From an uncultured Candidatus Saccharibacteria bacterium (GTDB lineage: Bacteria; Patescibacteriota; Saccharimonadia; Saccharimonadales; Saccharimonadaceae): DNA of 5,118 nt. The position numbers and the translations under genes are program-made. Shown here piece after piece: positions 4,120-5,118 of the stretch (positions are counted from its first letter, which is position 1; every line of letters starts with the position of its first letter). Where the stretch lies: NCBI GenBank assembly GCA_946187605.1, contig CAMHRH010000057.1, positions 1 to 5,118 on the forward strand, given 5' to 3'. The notes beneath the pieces are model-generated. The model worked only from the letters and a program-made list of their open reading frames with translations. It was not told the DNA's origin and ran no database searches.

Positions 4120-4882
4120 CTATGACGAATTAGACAAAGCAGTAAATGCAGCAATGACTGCACGCAAAACCGCAAAAGCTCCAAAGGCGTCTAATTCTGC
4201 TCCTCAATCAAACGTTGTAAAAAACACAACACCAGTCCAGCGCCCAGTCTCGCGTGGCACCATGATCGATTTTGCCCCACGAAAAGGCGCTACCTCTCCA
4301 CGTCCGACCTCAGCAAAGATGACACCACGAGTCAAACCGGCGCCACGTCGCACACCTATCAAGGGCGACATCATGGCACCTGCCAAACACCCTGTTGCAA
4401 AAACCGTAACAGTAAAGCCAGCGAAACCGTTAGCTACACCAAAACCTGCAATAAAGCCCATGGCAAAACCTACGCCAAAAAAGCCGGAAACGCCAGCGAC
4501 GCAAAAAGCGCCTATAGCTCCAGTCGCACCTAAACCTGCTATCGAGAAAACTAAACCTCTACCATTAATTCGCCACAAAGACGCACCGAATGCCAACAAT
4601 TATTCACTTGGCGGCCGCTCACCGTTCATGACTGACGCAAAAGTCGAAAAACGACCTCTAGGCAGCAACGTACCAGACACTAACGCTGCAACCCTACGCA
4701 GCACACATAATGTCTATAGCCAGAAAAGCCCAACGCGTACGACCGAGAATACAAAAAAGCACATCATAGCAAAAACGCCACGCAAAAAATCCGGTTGGGT
4801 TTGGACCCTTGCCGTAATTGGCGTCATCGCTGCCGGCGGCGGCCTCGGCTTTCTTCTCTACCTAATTGTCTTTGCGCATTAA
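4103..4882 (+). CDS. Disordered lysine/proline-rich protein with C-terminal membrane anchor
   Basis: I do not recognise this 259-residue protein. It opens with a short acidic helical stretch (SDKIDYDELDKAVNAAM, residues 2-18), then has about 210 residues of low-complexity sequence rich in K, P, A and T with many PKP/KPA/TPK runs, strongly basic and almost certainly disordered. It ends with one hydrophobic segment (about 232-257), preceded by basic residues KTPRKKSGW and leaving almost nothing beyond it. There is no N-terminal signal, so a tail-anchored topology with the basic region in the cytoplasm is expected. It could tether nucleic acid, ribosomes or partner proteins to the membrane, but that is speculation. 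The ATG lies within the end of tpiA, 6 nt after AAGGTG (4091-4096). No terminator is seen after it, so transcripts may run into tRNA-His. Confidence 0.85.
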   Translation: MSDKIDYDELDKAVNAAMTARKTAKAPKASNSAPQSNVVKNTTPVQRPVSRGTMIDFAPRKGATSPRPTSAKMTPRVKPAPRRTPIKGDIMAPAKHPVAKTVTVKPAKPLATPKPAIKPMAKPTPKKPETPATQKAPIAPVAPKPAIEKTKPLPLIRHKDAPNANNYSLGGRSPFMTDAKVEKRPLGSNVPDTNAATLRSTHNVYSQKSPTRTTENTKKHIIAKTPRKKSGWVWTLAVIGVIAAGGGLGFLLYLIVFAH

Positions 4883-4900
4883 TCGCCAATCTGGTATAAT
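4872..4900 (+). promoter_or_regulatory. Promoter of tRNA-His
   Basis: TTGCGC (4872-4877), a 17-nt spacer and TATAAT (4895-4900) preceded by TGG make an extended -10 promoter. Transcription would start near 4907, leaving an 11-12 nt leader for RNase P to remove. The -35 lies inside the last codons of the preceding gene. Confidence 0.7.
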
Positions 4901-4918
4901 GATATTTACGTATCCATG

Positions 4919-4995
4919 GTGGGTATAGCTCAGCTGGTTAGAGCGTCGGTTTGTGGCACCGAAGGTCGGAGGTTCGAACCCTCTTACCCACCCCA
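4919..4995 (+). tRNA. tRNA-His (anticodon GTG)
   Basis: Complete cloverleaf. The acceptor stem is GTGGGTA (4919-4925) with TACCCAC (4985-4991). The anticodon stem TCGGT/ACCGA encloses TTGTGGC with GTG at 4953-4955. The T arm is GGAGG/CCTCT around TTCGAAC. The variable loop is AGGTC. The base before the acceptor, G4918, can serve as the G-1 that histidyl-tRNA synthetase requires, opposite discriminator C4992. The CCA end is encoded (4993-4995). With G-1 included, the RNA starts at 4918. Confidence 0.96.
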
Positions 4996-5002
4996 TATAC
5001 GT

Positions 5003-5031
5003 TTAACATTTAGCCACATTTCTGTTAAAAT
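5003..5031 (+). promoter_or_regulatory. Promoter of tRNA-Gly
   Basis: TTAACA (5003-5008), a 17-nt spacer and TAAAAT (5026-5031) preceded by TGT form an extended -10 promoter. Transcription would start near 5038, 4 nt before the tRNA. The two tRNAs therefore need not be cotranscribed, although no terminator separates them. Confidence 0.7.
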
Positions 5032-5041
5032 CAAATCACAA

Positions 5042-5116
5042 GCGGGTTTCATATAACGGTTATTATGTGAGTTTTCCAAACTCAACATGAGAGTTCGACT
5101 CTCTCAACCCGCACCA
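5042..5116 (+). tRNA. tRNA-Gly (anticodon TCC)
   Basis: The acceptor stem GCGGGTT (5042-5048) pairs with AACCCGC (5106-5112), and CCA is encoded at 5114-5116. The anticodon stem TGAGT/ACTCA encloses TTTCCAA, with anticodon TCC at 5075-5077, which reads GGA and GGG. The T arm is GAGAG/CTCTC around TTCGACT. The D stem is weak, A/T only, with three clear pairs (ATA with TAT) and GG retained in the D loop. The discriminator is A5113, whereas bacterial glycine tRNAs normally carry U73. The identity rests on anticodon and overall shape; the A73 is unusual but the call is firm. Confidence 0.93.
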
Positions 5117-5118
5117 AT

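Noticed and set aside
4204..4599. Gly/Ala/Phe-rich minus-strand frame resembling a membrane protein
   Set aside because: It is the complement of the K/P/A/T-rich repeat-like region of the anchored protein. The hydrophobicity follows from that composition.
4883..5041. tRNA-linked integration site or mobile element
   Set aside because: Both tRNAs are intact. No integrase, direct repeat of a tRNA 3' end or inverted repeat is visible in the window.
5042..5116. UGA-decoding glycine tRNA, as in Gracilibacteria or SR1
   Set aside because: The anticodon is TCC, not TCA, and TGA serves as the tpiA stop.

Overview
The window looks like a piece of a compact bacterial chromosome. It probably comes from a Patescibacteria/CPR lineage such as Candidatus Saccharibacteria (TM7). 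That placement is an inference from small tightly packed genes, weak or absent Shine-Dalgarno (SD) sequences before several genes, lineage-typical hypothetical proteins, and isolated tRNAs carrying their own promoters. No 16S rRNA or other decisive marker is present. TAA and TGA both act as stops (tpiA ends in TGA), and the glycine tRNA reads GGA, so nothing suggests UGA recoding.

Layout, all genes on the + strand. (1) 1-909: 3' three-quarters of tyrS (tyrosyl-tRNA synthetase), closed by a strong intrinsic terminator. (2) 985-1946: a self-contained transcription unit. A near-consensus extended -10 promoter leads into a roughly 248-nt structured leader and then a 194-aa protein of unknown function. 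The protein has a four-unit 10-residue repeat linker and a lysine codon choice opposite to a neighbouring gene. A folded 3' UTR and terminator end the unit. (3) 2000-2731: a HAD-IIB protein resembling eukaryotic-type phosphomannomutase, apparently leaderless, followed by a terminator. (4) 2809-4882: an apparent three-gene operon of a four-helix membrane protein (also apparently leaderless), triosephosphate isomerase, and a disordered K/P/A/T-rich protein with a C-terminal membrane anchor that overlaps tpiA by 17 bp. (5) 4872-5116: tRNA-His(GTG) and tRNA-Gly(TCC), each with its own promoter and an encoded CCA end.

How the parts relate: tyrS and the two tRNAs serve translation. tpiA is central glycolysis, and the HAD protein may act on sugar phosphates. 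The two membrane-associated proteins that share the tpiA transcript have no function readable from sequence.

The most unusual region is the leader of the 194-aa gene. It has a hairpin at the predicted 5' end and two SD sequences, each displayed in the loop of its own small hairpin. Upstream lies a pyrimidine-rich tract able to pair with either SD. A short basic ORF starts at the first SD and runs across the real start codon. This has the form of a translational switch, but the evidence is base-pairing by eye only.
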